From Gambelia wislizenii (taxonomy: Eukaryota; Chordata; Lepidosauria; Squamata; Crotaphytidae), in the NCBI GenBank assembly GCA_030847615.1, contig JAUMIR010000002.1, positions 241,943,809-242,007,808 of the forward strand: a stretch of 64,000 nucleotides of DNA. Direction: 5' to 3'. A model generated the notes under the pieces. That model was not told the origin of the DNA, did not search any database, and worked only from the letters and a program-made list of their open reading frames with translations. A program made the translations under genes and the position numbers. Of this stretch, positions 11,500-21,997 are shown one piece after another. The first letter of the stretch is position 1; each line of letters begins with the position of its first letter.

Positions 11500-13420
11500 C
11501 CCAATTCAAAACAACAAACACGACCCTTGGTGCCAGGAGAACTAGAATTCCTACCCCCCAGCGCCAAGCTAGCTGCATCCCTAAGAGGTCGATGCCCCCC
11601 TTACACACCCAGACTCGTACCCCTTTTCATAAGCAGAGAGGCGTCCTTTAATCGGACGTACTTTCTTCCCATCCCAAAGCAATGTAAAGTCTGGTTTCCT
11701 AAGGGCAGAAACAGCTGCTACATGAGACTCGGCCCCAATCCCCAGGCCCAGCTAAGGACGACTCGGAGGAACGGAGCTGCTCGGCTAGGTTTAGGAGTCG
11801 TTCCAGCCCTGCCTAGGAAACTACTGGGAAGGGAGACGTGGTCCCTTTAAGCATTTCTCTGCACGAGGAGGGCGTGTGCGTATTTTTTCCCCTTTTGAAC
11901 CATCTCCAAAAGCAGGCAAGGGTTTTTTTTTTCCCTCTCCGCTCCCCCCCCCGCCGCCATCTCCTCCTCCCCCTTCTCCCTCCTTCTCCTCCTCCTTCTT
12001 CGGGTGCTTTTTACCATATGATTTAAATCAAGAGTCATTTCAGGTTCCCAGATAAATGGAGCTTATGTTCTTGCTGCCAGCGCTTGGCTGGGGCTGTACC
12101 ACCCTGGGGGTAGAATGTGAGCTCACATCTTCCACATGGAACCCAACACCCCAGGCCTAATTTACAACAGCCCAGGCAGCGCCTTTTCCTGCCGACTCGG
12201 TGTCTCTGGCTTTCAGGGCGAACCCCCCACTCTCTCTTTTCTCCCCCCCCCCAAAACACACCGCCGCCCATCACTCACTCTTCACCTTCCCCGCTCCCAT
12301 TATAACCCGTTGCCTCTTGACGGAGCGCGCCCGTGCCCAAACACACACTCACACGGACGCACACTTTTCGCCTGGGGTGTCCTGCCTTGTGCCCCCCTTT
12401 TTCTTTACTCCCCCCCCTCTACACACATATTTTTCATTTCTCTTCTCCCCTTGAGACATGGTTCCACCCCAGTATGAGGCCAGTTGGAGGGAGGCTGAAA
12501 AGGCAGCGACGAGTCCCACAGGCGGGCGAGGAGGCACGGGTTGCCTCCCTCATGTTCTCCTCAGCGAATGCCAGCGGAGGGATGGATAGACGGACGGACG
12601 GACGAAAGTGGGGGAAGACATCTCCCACGACTGTGAAACTGAGAAACACGCTTTGGGGGACTCCCGTGGCTGTGGTGGCGTCTCCTCAGAGCAGGGGGTC
12701 CTACAGAAGGAACAAGCCAAGAGACCCCCACACCCCCCCCACCTCGTTTCTTCTTTAAAAAAAAACACTGGGTCTGGCCTAGCCAAACCTGCCCGTCCAC
12801 AACCGGGGCTAGAAAGTTGGGGGGGGGAGAGCAGCGTTTTTCCCGCGCAGCCCCTTTAAAACGGGGGAGGTTTTGGCTCTGTCGCCCCCTTCCCCTCCGC
12901 CGCCCCTCCCCAGCCGTGGCTCCTGCCAAGTGCCCTGAGCAGCTAAAGCCACAAGATTTCAAGCGAGCAGCGAACTTAAAGGCTTCATTTCCGTAAACTT
13001 TTCCATATGTGAGGGCCTCTCTTGAAAGCTCGTGTTCCAAAAATAAACGCGCCGTCAGGCCGAGGTGTCCAAGCACACACACACGGAAACCGGGGAGGGA
13101 AGGGGGGGGAAGAGAGAAACCCACGGCAAGGAAAACAGCGCGGGCTCCTGCCAGCCAGCCAGCTCAGGGGCACCTTTGCCCCAAGGAGGAGAGAGAGGGG
13201 TGGGGAGAGGGTTTTTACAGAAGGGAATATTTTCAGATGTGGGGGGGACACACCTCAATAACCCCCAGCCCCGTGGCTCCCTCAAAACCCCATCCCGGAG
13301 TTCAGTTTAATTCCAGGCATGCACTCCATTCCCTCGCCATGAGAGCGAACTTGGCCCTTGGATTGCCCCATCCGCGGATGGGAGTGTGGGGGGTCATGGA
13401 AAGGTCACCCAAACGGGGCT
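11500..13420 (-). promoter_or_regulatory. CpG-rich block, candidate RARG1 promoter and untranslated first exon
   Basis: This is the only long stretch in the window with high GC and many CpG dinucleotides, and it contains almost no recognisable transposon. It holds GC-box-like sequence (CCGCCCC near 12899), G/C homopolymer runs, TATA-like sites (TTTAAA at 12855; TATAAT on the minus strand near 12300) and a short (GGAC)n run at 12587-12604. Stretches such as 12005-12180, 12955-13050 and 13430-13540 look like complex unique sequence that could be conserved regulatory DNA. It lies about 5-7 kb upstream of the RARG coding exon in the right orientation. I cannot fix a transcription start or a first-exon donor: several minus-strand GTGAG/GTAAG sites are possible. 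The long frames here are compositional artefacts of GC-rich DNA. Confidence 0.55.
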
Positions 13421-14290
13421 CCTTCCTTTTTTTGGGACCCATCCAACATGGAGACGTTGAAACCCATATGTTCTCCGCTCGGCTCCTTAATTGTTCCTAG
13501 CCCTCATGGGCAAAAGAGCTTATTATGTCTCCATAGTTCTGTGATGAGGGGAGGGGCCGGGTAGCTAAGAAACCAGTTCTGTCAAAACGAAATTAAAAAA
13601 ATACTTTTTTTGAAAGGAAAAAATAAAAGACAACTCTAAATTCTTTGGAACGCCTAACAGGATAGCTCCCAGCAGCCTGGAGCCATCTCTTAAAGCCTTT
13701 ACAGTACTGTGTTCTTTATGGTGCTGCTCCCTCTCACACATACAGAGGTGCCTGGTCTCTGCCCCTGAGGAGCTTCCAATTTTAAGAAAAGTTTTTGTTT
13801 TGTTTTTTTTAAAGGCCAGGAATGGCACAGCTGACCAAGGCAACAGACTGAACTTTGGCATTCATCTCACACTAACCTCAAAATGACACCTTGCACCAAC
13901 ACATCTGTCTAGTCTTTATTTTTGGTAAAATACCAAATTCCTCCCTTCCCCCCCCCTCCCGCCAACCACCCACACACCACCCTGCCCCTTTCTGGTCCTT
14001 CCTTCAGCTGAAGCAATTTTCCGGTTCTCTCCAGCTTCTTTGCACACAACAGTTTCTGCAGAGACCCCAAATAATCAACCACATCCTAGGAACAGAAGGC
14101 AGAAGGTTGGAAACAGGCATTCAAGAGGAACTGTGATTAAGGAAGGGGGCACCTGGTTGCTCAGTTGCGGGAGTGTGGGGAGGGAGTTGAGGAGAGAAGT
14201 TGGGAGAAACTGTAGACCGCTAGCTATTCCACGTAGGAGCGCACAGCATGATTCTGTAAAAGAGAAAGCAGGTGGGAGATTCTTCTGTAC
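13421..14290. other. Flank of the CpG block
   Basis: The first 140 bases look complex and might be conserved regulatory sequence. The rest is non-coding with no recognised element. Confidence 0.35.
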
Positions 14291-14516
14291 AAGGCCAAAT
14301 CCACACTACACAAATAATCCAGTTTGAAATTGGATTGTTTGCCACAGCTCCTTCCTATGGAATCCTGGGATTTGTAGTTTGGCGAGGCACCAGTACTCTC
14401 TGGCAGAGAAGGCTAAGGACTTTGTAAAACTACAGATTCCAGAATTCCAGAGGAAGGAGCCATGGCAAACAATCTGGTTTTGAACTGGATTATTTGTGTA
14501 GTGTGGATCTGGCCTT
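14291..14516. mobile_element. Short hairpin-forming DNA element (MITE)
   Basis: Left end AAGGCCAAATCCACACTACA and right end TGTAGTGTGGATCTGGCCTT are inverted copies, with pairing continuing inward over much of the 226 bases (CTCCTTCCTATGGAATCC against GGAATTCCAGAGGAAGGAGC). The right end was hit by the next element, which begins at 14518. Confidence 0.75.
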
Positions 14517-14517
14517 A

Positions 14518-15645
14518 GGGGTCAGTTACACAGGGAGAATTAAGTGCGGAAAATATCGCCTTACCTCCCTTACACACCAGTGGCCATTTGTTCCCATGAT
14601 TTTCTTCAAAAGTGGTTGTAGGGAAGAAGTAGCCATTTTGCAGTTCACACAGCAGTTCACCCCGCCGAGGCCTCAAGGGCCAGAGTCCGTAGCGCAGCAT
14701 GGGGGTGGGCAGGCCAAAGGCCCAACAACAGCAACAATGCTGCTGTTGTTTTGGGGAAGTTTGGGGTTTTTTGCAAGACTAGGGGAGAAATGTTGCATTT
14801 TCAAGGTAGTTTCAGCCCATTCAGGAACAAAAATTGCCTCCCAAATCTTCCCCCAAAGTTAAAAAAAAATTGTGGGGCTGGGAGCTAGAAAGTTCTTCTG
14901 TCCATGGCGCAGCGGGGGGTGGGGGCAAAGGCCCAATGACAGCAAGAATGGCTGCTCCACAGCCAAGCTGCTCCTGAGGCCTCTAGGGCCAGAGTCAGCG
15001 GCGCAGAAGGGGGAGCATGGCCGAAGGCCCAATGACAACAACAACGCTACGCCGTGCCCAAGTCTGTCACTGGCCAGCTACGCCCCCCTGCACTGTGGAC
15101 ACTGACCCTAGAGACCTCGGGAGCGACACAGCAGTTCACACAGCTATGCCGCTCCTGAGGCCTCGAGGGCCAGAGTCCACAGTGCAGAAGGGGGGCGCAG
15201 CCGGAGGCCCAACAACAAAGCCGCTGTGCCACTCCTGAGGTTCCCAAGGCTGTTCCTCTATAGCCAGAGTCCTCAATGCAGTGGGAGAGGGCAGGCCAAA
15301 GGCCCAAAGACCCCACAGCAAAGCGGCCGTGCCCCTTCCCTCCCACAGGCAGCTTGGCAAACTCCTCCTTCTTGCTACTGCGAATTTTGCCCTTTTGCAA
15401 ATTGGTTGTATAGATGACCACTTGTGAATTTGTTGTACAGATGTCCTATTGTGTGCATTTTTCCAAATATATCCCTTCTTTTCAAAAAAGATCAGGAAAA
15501 ATTGCAATAGCAGTTATTGCGCATTTCAAGGATATTTTTGCCCTCCTCCTTCTGAATAGTGCGACTTTGGCCCGAAATGCATGAGGACCATTAGGAATCT
15601 AGACAAATTCTTTGAAGATTTTTTTTTCTTCGTGTAAATGACCCC
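14518..15645 (+). mobile_element. PIF/Harbinger-like GC-rich non-autonomous element with internal minisatellite
   Basis: Ends GGGGTCAGTTACAC and GTGTAAATGACCCC are inverted repeats matching at 13 of 14 bases. They are flanked by TTA at 14515-14517 and 15646-15648, the 3-bp duplication typical of PIF/Harbinger. The inside holds several diverged GC-rich units containing GAGGCCTC.AGGGCCAGAGTC followed by AGGCCCAACAACA (about 14665-15330). No transposase is encoded. The long frames on both strands come from this repeat. Confidence 0.75.
14660..15335. repeat. GC-rich diverged tandem units inside the TTA-flanked element
   Basis: The block (T/G)CCTGAGGCCTC...GGGCCAGAGTC...GCAG.GGGG...AGGCCCAA recurs at about 14665, 14900, 14975, 15150 and 15230, with spacing from about 75 to 235 bases. 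The units are imperfect and probably recombined. Confidence 0.6.
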
Positions 15646-15737
15646 TTAGTCTTTTGGGTAGTTAGGTACTAGGAGGAACAAGAGACAGCAGTGTGGGGAA
15701 AGCACAACGCAGCTAGACATTAGGGATGCCTAGAAGC

Positions 15738-15974
15738 CAGCGTGGTTTCAGTGTTGGACTGTAGCTCAGGAGCCCAGGGTTTGAATTCCCCATCAGCCAT
15801 GGAAACCCGCTCGGTGAGCATGGACAAGTCACACTCTTTCAGCCTCAGAGGAAGGCAAAGGCAAAACCCCCTCTGAACAGTTCTTGTCAAGAAAACCCCA
15901 TGATGGGGTTGCCTTAGGGTTTATGTAAGTCGGAAACAACTTGAAGGCCCGCAACAACAACAACAACAACAACA
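15738..15974 (+). repeat. CORE/MIR-like tRNA-derived SINE, full copy
   Basis: tRNA-like head with B box GGGTTTGAATTCC, then the CORE-like block GGACAAGTCACACTCTTTCA, a body ending GTAAGTCGGAAACAACTTGA and an (AAC)n tail. The 3' tail resembles the end of the RTE/BovB-like LINE in this window. Confidence 0.75.
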
Positions 15975-16203
15975 GATCTAAAGAAATGGGTTTGAAAAAG
16001 CTTTATGTGGAGTAGGTCATCTCAACAGGATACAAAAAGATCAAGGTTTATGGCAAGGTTTATGACAAGGTTTTTGCTCCCTTAATCTACGGTATCTCCC
16101 CATTCTAAAGTCCAGCCTCTTGTCTCTTGCCACACTATGGGCTCACACAAGGAAGAAACCAAATCTTCAGGCCTTATACAACACTACATGGCCTAGCCAC
16201 ACT

Positions 16204-16434
16204 TTGTTGTTATGTTCCTTCAAGTTATTTCCAACTTATGGCAACTCTGCAGCTGCCCTATCATGGGATTTTCTCTGCCAGATTTGTTCAGAGGGGGTTT
16301 GCCATTGCCTTCCTCTGTGGCTGATAGCATGTGACTTGCCCAAGGTCACCAGGTGGGTTTGCATGGCTGAGTGGGGATTCGAACTCTGGTCTCCCTGAGT
16401 CCTAGTCCAACACTCAAACCACTCCATTCTGGGG
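16204..16434 (-). repeat. CORE/MIR-like SINE, reversed copy
   Basis: Reverse complement of the 15738 element: TTGTTGTTATG tail at the left, GACTTGCCCAAGGTCACC in the middle and the B-box complement GGGGATTCGAACTC at the right. Confidence 0.75.
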
Positions 16435-17319
16435 AGCCTTGGCACTTGCAAGGGAATTGGGAAGTGGGGGTCAAGAACCCACAATCAGGCTGGGAATACG
16501 AGTATCTGAATGGGGCTAGCAATTTCTAGAAAATAATTCCTAGCATCCTCAGACACTACAACTCCCAGGACATAAAACATATTAAAAAAAGATAGAAGTG
16601 TGTAGTGCCAATACTCACCTAGCATACTGAAAGCAAGAACATCACACGGAGATCTACCAGGGTCCACTTCTTTCCCTAATGGATCAGTGGCAAACAGAAG
16701 ATGGGGAAGAGAGACTGGGTAAAAGTAGACAGCCTATTTTGCACCTCCATATGACAGCCTATTTTGCACCTCTCCTGAATCTGCTTCTGTTTATTTTTGA
16801 TTCAGGCCAGCCCCTGGCATGTCACACTAGGAGTTTTAGCCTGACTCTGAACTGGTCTTGTGAGCCACATGCAACTGTAAAGTTGGAGTAAGGGAGAATG
16901 CCAGCAGTGTCCATGTGGGTCTCTTATTATCATGAATACACTATTGTCTTGGCCACAAGGAGTGGGATGAGTTGCCACCCCTGTTCTTTTTTTAAATCCC
17001 TCATGTGTGCACATGTGTGCTTTTCCAGGAAATATTTTTATTTCTATTTATACAGTACTTAAATATGTGCATGTGCACAGATCTAAATATCTTGTCAAAC
17101 TGTTCATTTGCAGTAAGTTTATTTGTATTTTAAACACTGTCTCATCTCCACCTTATTTTCACACGCTCCTCTGCACTATTTCTGCTTTACACAGTACAAG
17201 CCTATATGTTTCTACTCACAAGTAAGCTCCATTGACTTCTGTGGGCCCTACTCCCAAATAAAGTTTCTCTCTCCAGCCTTCCTTTTGCTTTGGCAAGGAA
17301 AAGGAGGGGACAGTCTGGA
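16435..17319. other. Non-coding, nothing recognised
   Basis: No exon or repeat identified with confidence. Confidence 0.35.
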
Positions 17320-17496
17320 TTTTCCTTGGTTTTTTTCCGGGCTATGAGGCCGTGTTCTGGAATAGTTTCTTTCTGACATTTTGCCTGCGTCTGTGGCTGG
17401 CATCCTCAGAGGATGCAAGCCACAGATGCAGGCGAAACGTCAGAAAGAAACTATTCCAGAACAGGGCCTCATAGCCCAGAAAAAAAACAAGGAAAA
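17320..17496. repeat. Near-perfect inverted repeat (about 177 bases)
   Basis: Left arm TTCCTTGG...GGGCTATGAGGCC...CTGACATTTTGCCTGCGTCTG pairs with right arm ...CAGATGCAGGCGAAACGTCAG...GGCCTCATAGCCC...CCAAGGAAAA-equivalent. The centre is near CATCCTCAGAGGATG (17403-17417). It is followed by GATGCCAGCCGTGAAAGCCT, a motif I associate with a common squamate repeat I cannot name. It could be two copies of that repeat head to head. Confidence 0.7.
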
Positions 17497-17639
17497 TCTA
17501 TGGATGCCAGCCGTGAAAGCCTTCGACTTCCCACAGTCTGGATTGTCTTCCAGGAACTGAGTGGTGTGAGGGAGCCTGCTAAGATTCCTTCGCCTTGTTT
17601 ACCACTTGAACACTGGATGGAGAAGGGTCCATGGCAAAT

Positions 17640-18262
17640 GACTTAATCAGACTAGCGTCTAAAAACGGTGTAATTCTACTATTGAGGAAAGCGGAAACAT
17701 AGTGGCATGTTACACTAATTATGGCATGTCGCCATAATCGCATGTTACTACCACCACAGAATCATTGCATGACTACCTAGCAGTTTAAGAATGGGATTTT
17801 ACTTCTGTGATTTTGTATGGGCAAGATTTCGGCTGTTCTTGCAAGAAGACACTACTTTGTTTAAACACACCAAAAACACATAAATAACAAAATAAATTAA
17901 CAAATAAGCACTTAAACAAACATAAAAATGTACTAAGAAAAGGTGACAGTTCATTAAAAGAGCACCCTGTGCGTCCTGCGTTCTTGTTGGGAAAGGGGAT
18001 GGGGGAAGGACCGCCCATTCACGCTGTAATTGTGCAATTACAGCAGGGCGTGATTTCAGATGCTTTCAGATGCTCGTCAATACCATGAAAAAAGTGATAT
18101 GGAGGGCTATTCACAGATTTCCCCATCAATGAAAAGTGATGAGCAGTTAACAGGGGGGAGCACACATTGACCATGGGAGGACAACAACGTCATGATAACG
18201 GGAACCCATTTGTGGTACTGTCGCGCTGTAATTCTATGATTACAACCGTATCTGATAAAGTC
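17640..18262. mobile_element. Older PIF/Harbinger-like element
   Basis: Left end GACTTAATCAGAC and right end CTGATAAAGTC resemble the GGACTTTATCAGAT ends of the elements at 33992 and 42338. Internal blocks such as GGACCGCCCATTCACGCTG and CACCAAAAACACATAAATAA are shared with the copies at 42338 and 61565. Target duplications are not preserved. Confidence 0.5.
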
Positions 18263-19106
18263 TAAAGACCTCCAGATGTTCCCAAAATGTTGCAGTGGGA
18301 GGCCTGGGTCTGACTCACCAGAAGCAGCAGTACAACAGCCAGCCAGCCCCTGGTCCCCCTCAATCACCCCAAAGCAGCAGCACCACCTTTGTACCTGCCC
18401 CCCATTTGTCCTTTGCATTCCTTGTCTCCCCACCAGTCTGAGGCAAATACTATGTGGTGGTGCATATCTGCACATGCTCCTGGGCTACAAAGAAAAAAAA
18501 TGGTTACCATGATTTTTTTTTTAAAAAAAAATCCATAGTTCCTTTGCCTGCCCCCTGGTATAGGATGAAAGGTGAGACTTACACAGGCAAAAAAACAAAA
18601 GACCCTGCACTCACCCTATATTTGTGGCACAGTTGACACACAACATTTTTGACAATGCACATTTTCATCAGGGTTTGCTCTGCATTTGAGGGGGAAACCC
18701 GGATTTTTGGCCATGTGTTGGCCAAGGATTGGCTTCATAGCAAAGCCAGGGTGGGACTTCCGGTGTCTGATGGTGCACATATCTGAATAAGTGTATCTCT
18801 GTTTATCCAGTTATACATTACTCTGGGACCACATTTATTTGCTTTTTGAATGCATGAGCAAATGGGTGGGGGGCAAGAGGCAGGCAAAGAAGCAGAAATA
18901 GTACAACACATAGACACATGATCAGTGTAGAACCGCCCTTTCACTCTGAAGTGGATTACAGTGTAGCAGGATACTCCAATCTTCAATCAGACAAGCCCAT
19001 TGCAAGTGGCGTTTACAGGGTCACTGCAGATCAAAGGAACCCACCGTGGCTACAAAGTAGGTGGTGGGTTCCCCACCAGTGTAGACAAGCCTCAAATCAG
19101 GGTGCA
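18263..19106. other. Non-coding, nothing recognised
   Basis: Anonymous sequence, perhaps partly old repeat. Confidence 0.3.
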
Positions 19107-19890
19107 GCTGTTATTGTTGTGTGCCTTCAAGTCATTTCTAACCTATGGCAACCCTAAGGTGAACCTATCACAGGGTTTCCTGAGGCTGAGAGTGTGTGAC
19201 TTGCCCAAGTGGGTTTTCATGGCCAAACCAGAATTTGAAACCTGGGGCCTGTCTAAACGGTGAAAATACCCCTCATGGAATTTGCTGGGAATCCTACCAC
19301 TCTAAACAGGATCAAGCACCAATCCACACTATTCGGAAGGAGGGGGGGCGGTCCAAAACGGCAAAAACAACACAGTAAAAGCCTTCGCAGATTTCTCCAT
19401 ACTTTTTCACAAACTGTGAGGCTGGTGCTCATTGTTGCTCATTTGGAATATTGAACAATAAAAAACGTGAAGGGAAGCACAAAGCTGATTGGCCAGGTGA
19501 GAGCAGGGCGGGGTTTGCTAGGAGGGCAAGCGTCCGCTGCCGCCATGTTGGATTTTCACCTTAGCAATATAAAAAAAGGATCAATATTTTCTGTTTTGCT
19601 TTGTAGAATAGCTCTATCGCACCAGCGCATCTTAGGACGGTTTTTAACACACCAAAAACACATAAATAACAAATAACGATGGTGGTGAAGAACTAACACG
19701 AGTAAATCACTTGCGGCCGCCATCAGAAATGCGAGGCTTATGGGGGCTTCCGAGGCCAGAAAAACCATTTGGTCTGGTCGTTACTGCTACTGCAAGATGC
19801 CAATAGTACAAGGTATTTGGGATTTTTTCCCCTTGCGTAGATGGGCCCCTGGTCTCAGAGTCTTAGTCCGACACTCAAAACACTATATGT
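19107..19890 (-). repeat. CORE/MIR-like SINE split by a family A element
   Basis: The SINE occupies 19107-19245 and resumes at 19848-19890. GAAACCTGG on the left and CCTGGTCTCAGAGTCTTAG on the right join to the same B-box region that is continuous in the other copies. The gap is exactly the family A element. Confidence 0.75.
19246..19847 (-). mobile_element. Family A DNA element, copy 2, inside a SINE
   Basis: Begins GGCCTGTCTAAACGG and ends GTAGATGGGCC (inverted ends), flanked by CCTGG on both sides (19241-19245, 19848-19852). It runs in the opposite orientation to copy 1. It carries the family's CCGCCATGTTGGATTTTCACC block at about 19539. No coding capacity. Confidence 0.78.
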
Positions 19891-21597
19891 TAAAAGAAAA
19901 AAAAAGATGGTTATGGGGGGATAAGCACAAAAGACAATCCTTTTTATCCCAAACTTTAAACCTGTGACAGCAGGAAAACGTAAGAGTTTACGAGTCAGCA
20001 AACATCATGTGTCAACACAAGGCCATGTCAACACAAGACCAAACCATATCTACAAGCTCTGGGTGTATTTTGTGAAGCCACAAGGTTGTGGAAGTAGAAG
20101 GTGCAAGTAGCAAATGTAATTGACAGTCTCAGTTCCAGGATGCTCACAACCAGGACAATGTGGTATTATTTGCCCCTGATTCCTTGCCTTCAAAGGTCCA
20201 CTGATTTTAAACATGGAGGTTCATTTTATAGTTATTATAGCTGTTGGCAGATACACTTTGACTATTATCTGATATTCTTTAAAACACTTTTGTTATAGGT
20301 CACTGCAAGATTTTATGTAATTAAGTGCCAAAAGGTATACAGGGTTTTAAGGTTCAATTTTAAGCTAATTTGTGTGAGTATATTAGCCTGTGGTGTGTAG
20401 CATCTACAGTATCCTGGGGGAAAGTACTAGGTAAAGAGGCAAAGACATGCTGTTCTCAAAGCAGGGGTAGCCCAAAGTCTTCATCAGACAAACTACTTTT
20501 AAAAAAATGGGCAAGACCCACAGCTTTTTCCATTTATTGTGGGTCAAGTGTTGCACTGCAACTAGAGAGACCCTGCTACAAACACCAGTTGATCCATGAA
20601 GCTCACTGGGAGACTCTAGGCCAGTTGCCCCCCCTCTCTCTCAACCAGTGGAAAGCAACTTTAGCAGATCCAGGGATCCAAATATGTCCTTGAATCCCAC
20701 ACCCCCAATATGGCAGTGTACTGGCAACTGTTGGAGTGCTCCTTCATGATAAAACAAAGTGCTCTGGGAGCTAGCACTTTGGTCTATAGAGGAATCATAC
20801 TCCTAGAAGTCTTTGGAAAGCATGATTCTCCTCTCAACCAAGAAGCCCACTCCCAATGCCCTTATTTTGGCACAAAAAATGCATTTTTTAATGTAGTGTG
20901 GCACCTGTGGCGGTGTGTGTGTGTTCATACAACCTATGGGTTGAATGATGCCTAGGCCCTCTCTAAATCTATCCTACCTCACAGACTTGTTGTGTAGGGT
21001 AAAAAGGGGAAGTGACTATATGTGTCTGCTTGTGCTCTTTGGGATAAACATGTATGAAATAAATATTACCATACAAATGTATTCAAACTTGCTCCAAGAA
21101 TCTTCAGCCTCCCAATATCTGCTGTAGGCTAGGCAGGTTGAGGGCTAGAATGGTTGCCTTATAACCAAGGCTAAGTAGAGACAGGGACCACAGTCTTTCC
21201 TGATCCAATCCCAACCACGTCTTCCATAAGAGCAGTCAGCCCTCTTAAGATGACACTCTGTGGCAAGAGTCACAGCAACCTGTTCCAGATTAAAATGAAG
21301 CACTTAAGTTCCCTCCTCCTGACTCTCTTTGCCAGCACATGTCTACCAGTACGCTCTTCTTTGCAATCCAAGTCCTTGCCAAAAAAAAAAAAAAAAAAGC
21401 AAACTCCCCTCTCCTTCGGCACTCCAGTTGGTCCTAATAAAAGAATTACACTACTTTTGATAACTGGAATACATTAGGAAAATAATGCACTTTTCCCATT
21501 TAGCCAATGCACATCATTTGTAAATTGTTACACTTTTGGCTTGCAATTGCAAATTTGTAGGGCTATTTCATGCAAAAAGCGAGCCCATTCTTCTTTA
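19891..21597. other. Non-coding, nothing recognised
   Basis: Includes an A-run at 21380-21398. No exon or confident repeat seen. Confidence 0.35.
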
Positions 21598-21660
21598 TGT
21601 GTTGTTGTTCTATTCCTTCAACTCATTTCTGAATTATAGTGACCCTAAGGAGCACCAGAC
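21598..21660 (-). repeat. CORE-SINE tail fragment
   Basis: GTTGTTGTTCTATTCCTTCAA followed by CATTTCTGAATTATAGTGACC matches the reversed tail of the SINE family. It is cut off where the palindromic element begins. Confidence 0.5.
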
Positions 21661-21663
21661 TAA

Positions 21664-21994
21664 GGAGATTTTCACACGCCGAAAATATCGCTGCCAGAAA
21701 CCGGGACAGAAATATTTCTGTCCCGGAAGCAGCGCCGCGGTTCGCACGCTCACCTCCCTCTCCCGTTGTTCCGTCGTCCTCGCTTTGGGTTTTTTCCTCT
21801 CTCTTCCGGAATATTTTATTAATGGCAAACTCCCGTTAGTAAAATATTCCAGAAGAGGGAGGGAAAAACCCAAAGCAAGGACGACGGAACAACGGGAGAG
21901 GGAGATGAGCGTGCGAACCGCGGTGCTGCTTCTGGGACAGAAATATTTCTGTCCCGGTTTCTGGCAGCGATACTTTCGGCGTGTGAAAATCTCC
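21664..21994. mobile_element. 331-base palindromic PIF/Harbinger-like element (foldback MITE)
   Basis: Starts GGAGATTTTCACACGCCGAA and ends with its complement, flanked by TAA on both sides (21661-21663, 21995-21997). The two arms pair almost base for base from the tips to a centre near 21830. Both strands therefore encode nearly the same peptide, so the frames here are not genes. The TAA flanks and GGAGATT.TCA tips link it to the elements at 32258, 56471 and 61565. Confidence 0.88.
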
Positions 21995-21997
21995 TAA

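Noticed and set aside
12561..13124. 187-codon minus-strand frame in the CpG block
   Set aside because: Low-complexity Arg/Gly/Pro/Ser translation typical of GC-rich promoter DNA. No conserved domain.
15047..15507. Overlapping minus-strand frames of 124 and 123 codons with repeated SGPRGLRS-like peptides
   Set aside because: They are readings of the GC-rich tandem units in the TTA-flanked element.
21536..21997. 153-codon frame and its minus-strand partner rich in Arg/Glu
   Set aside because: Both come from the two arms of the palindromic element, which is why the peptides match on opposite strands.
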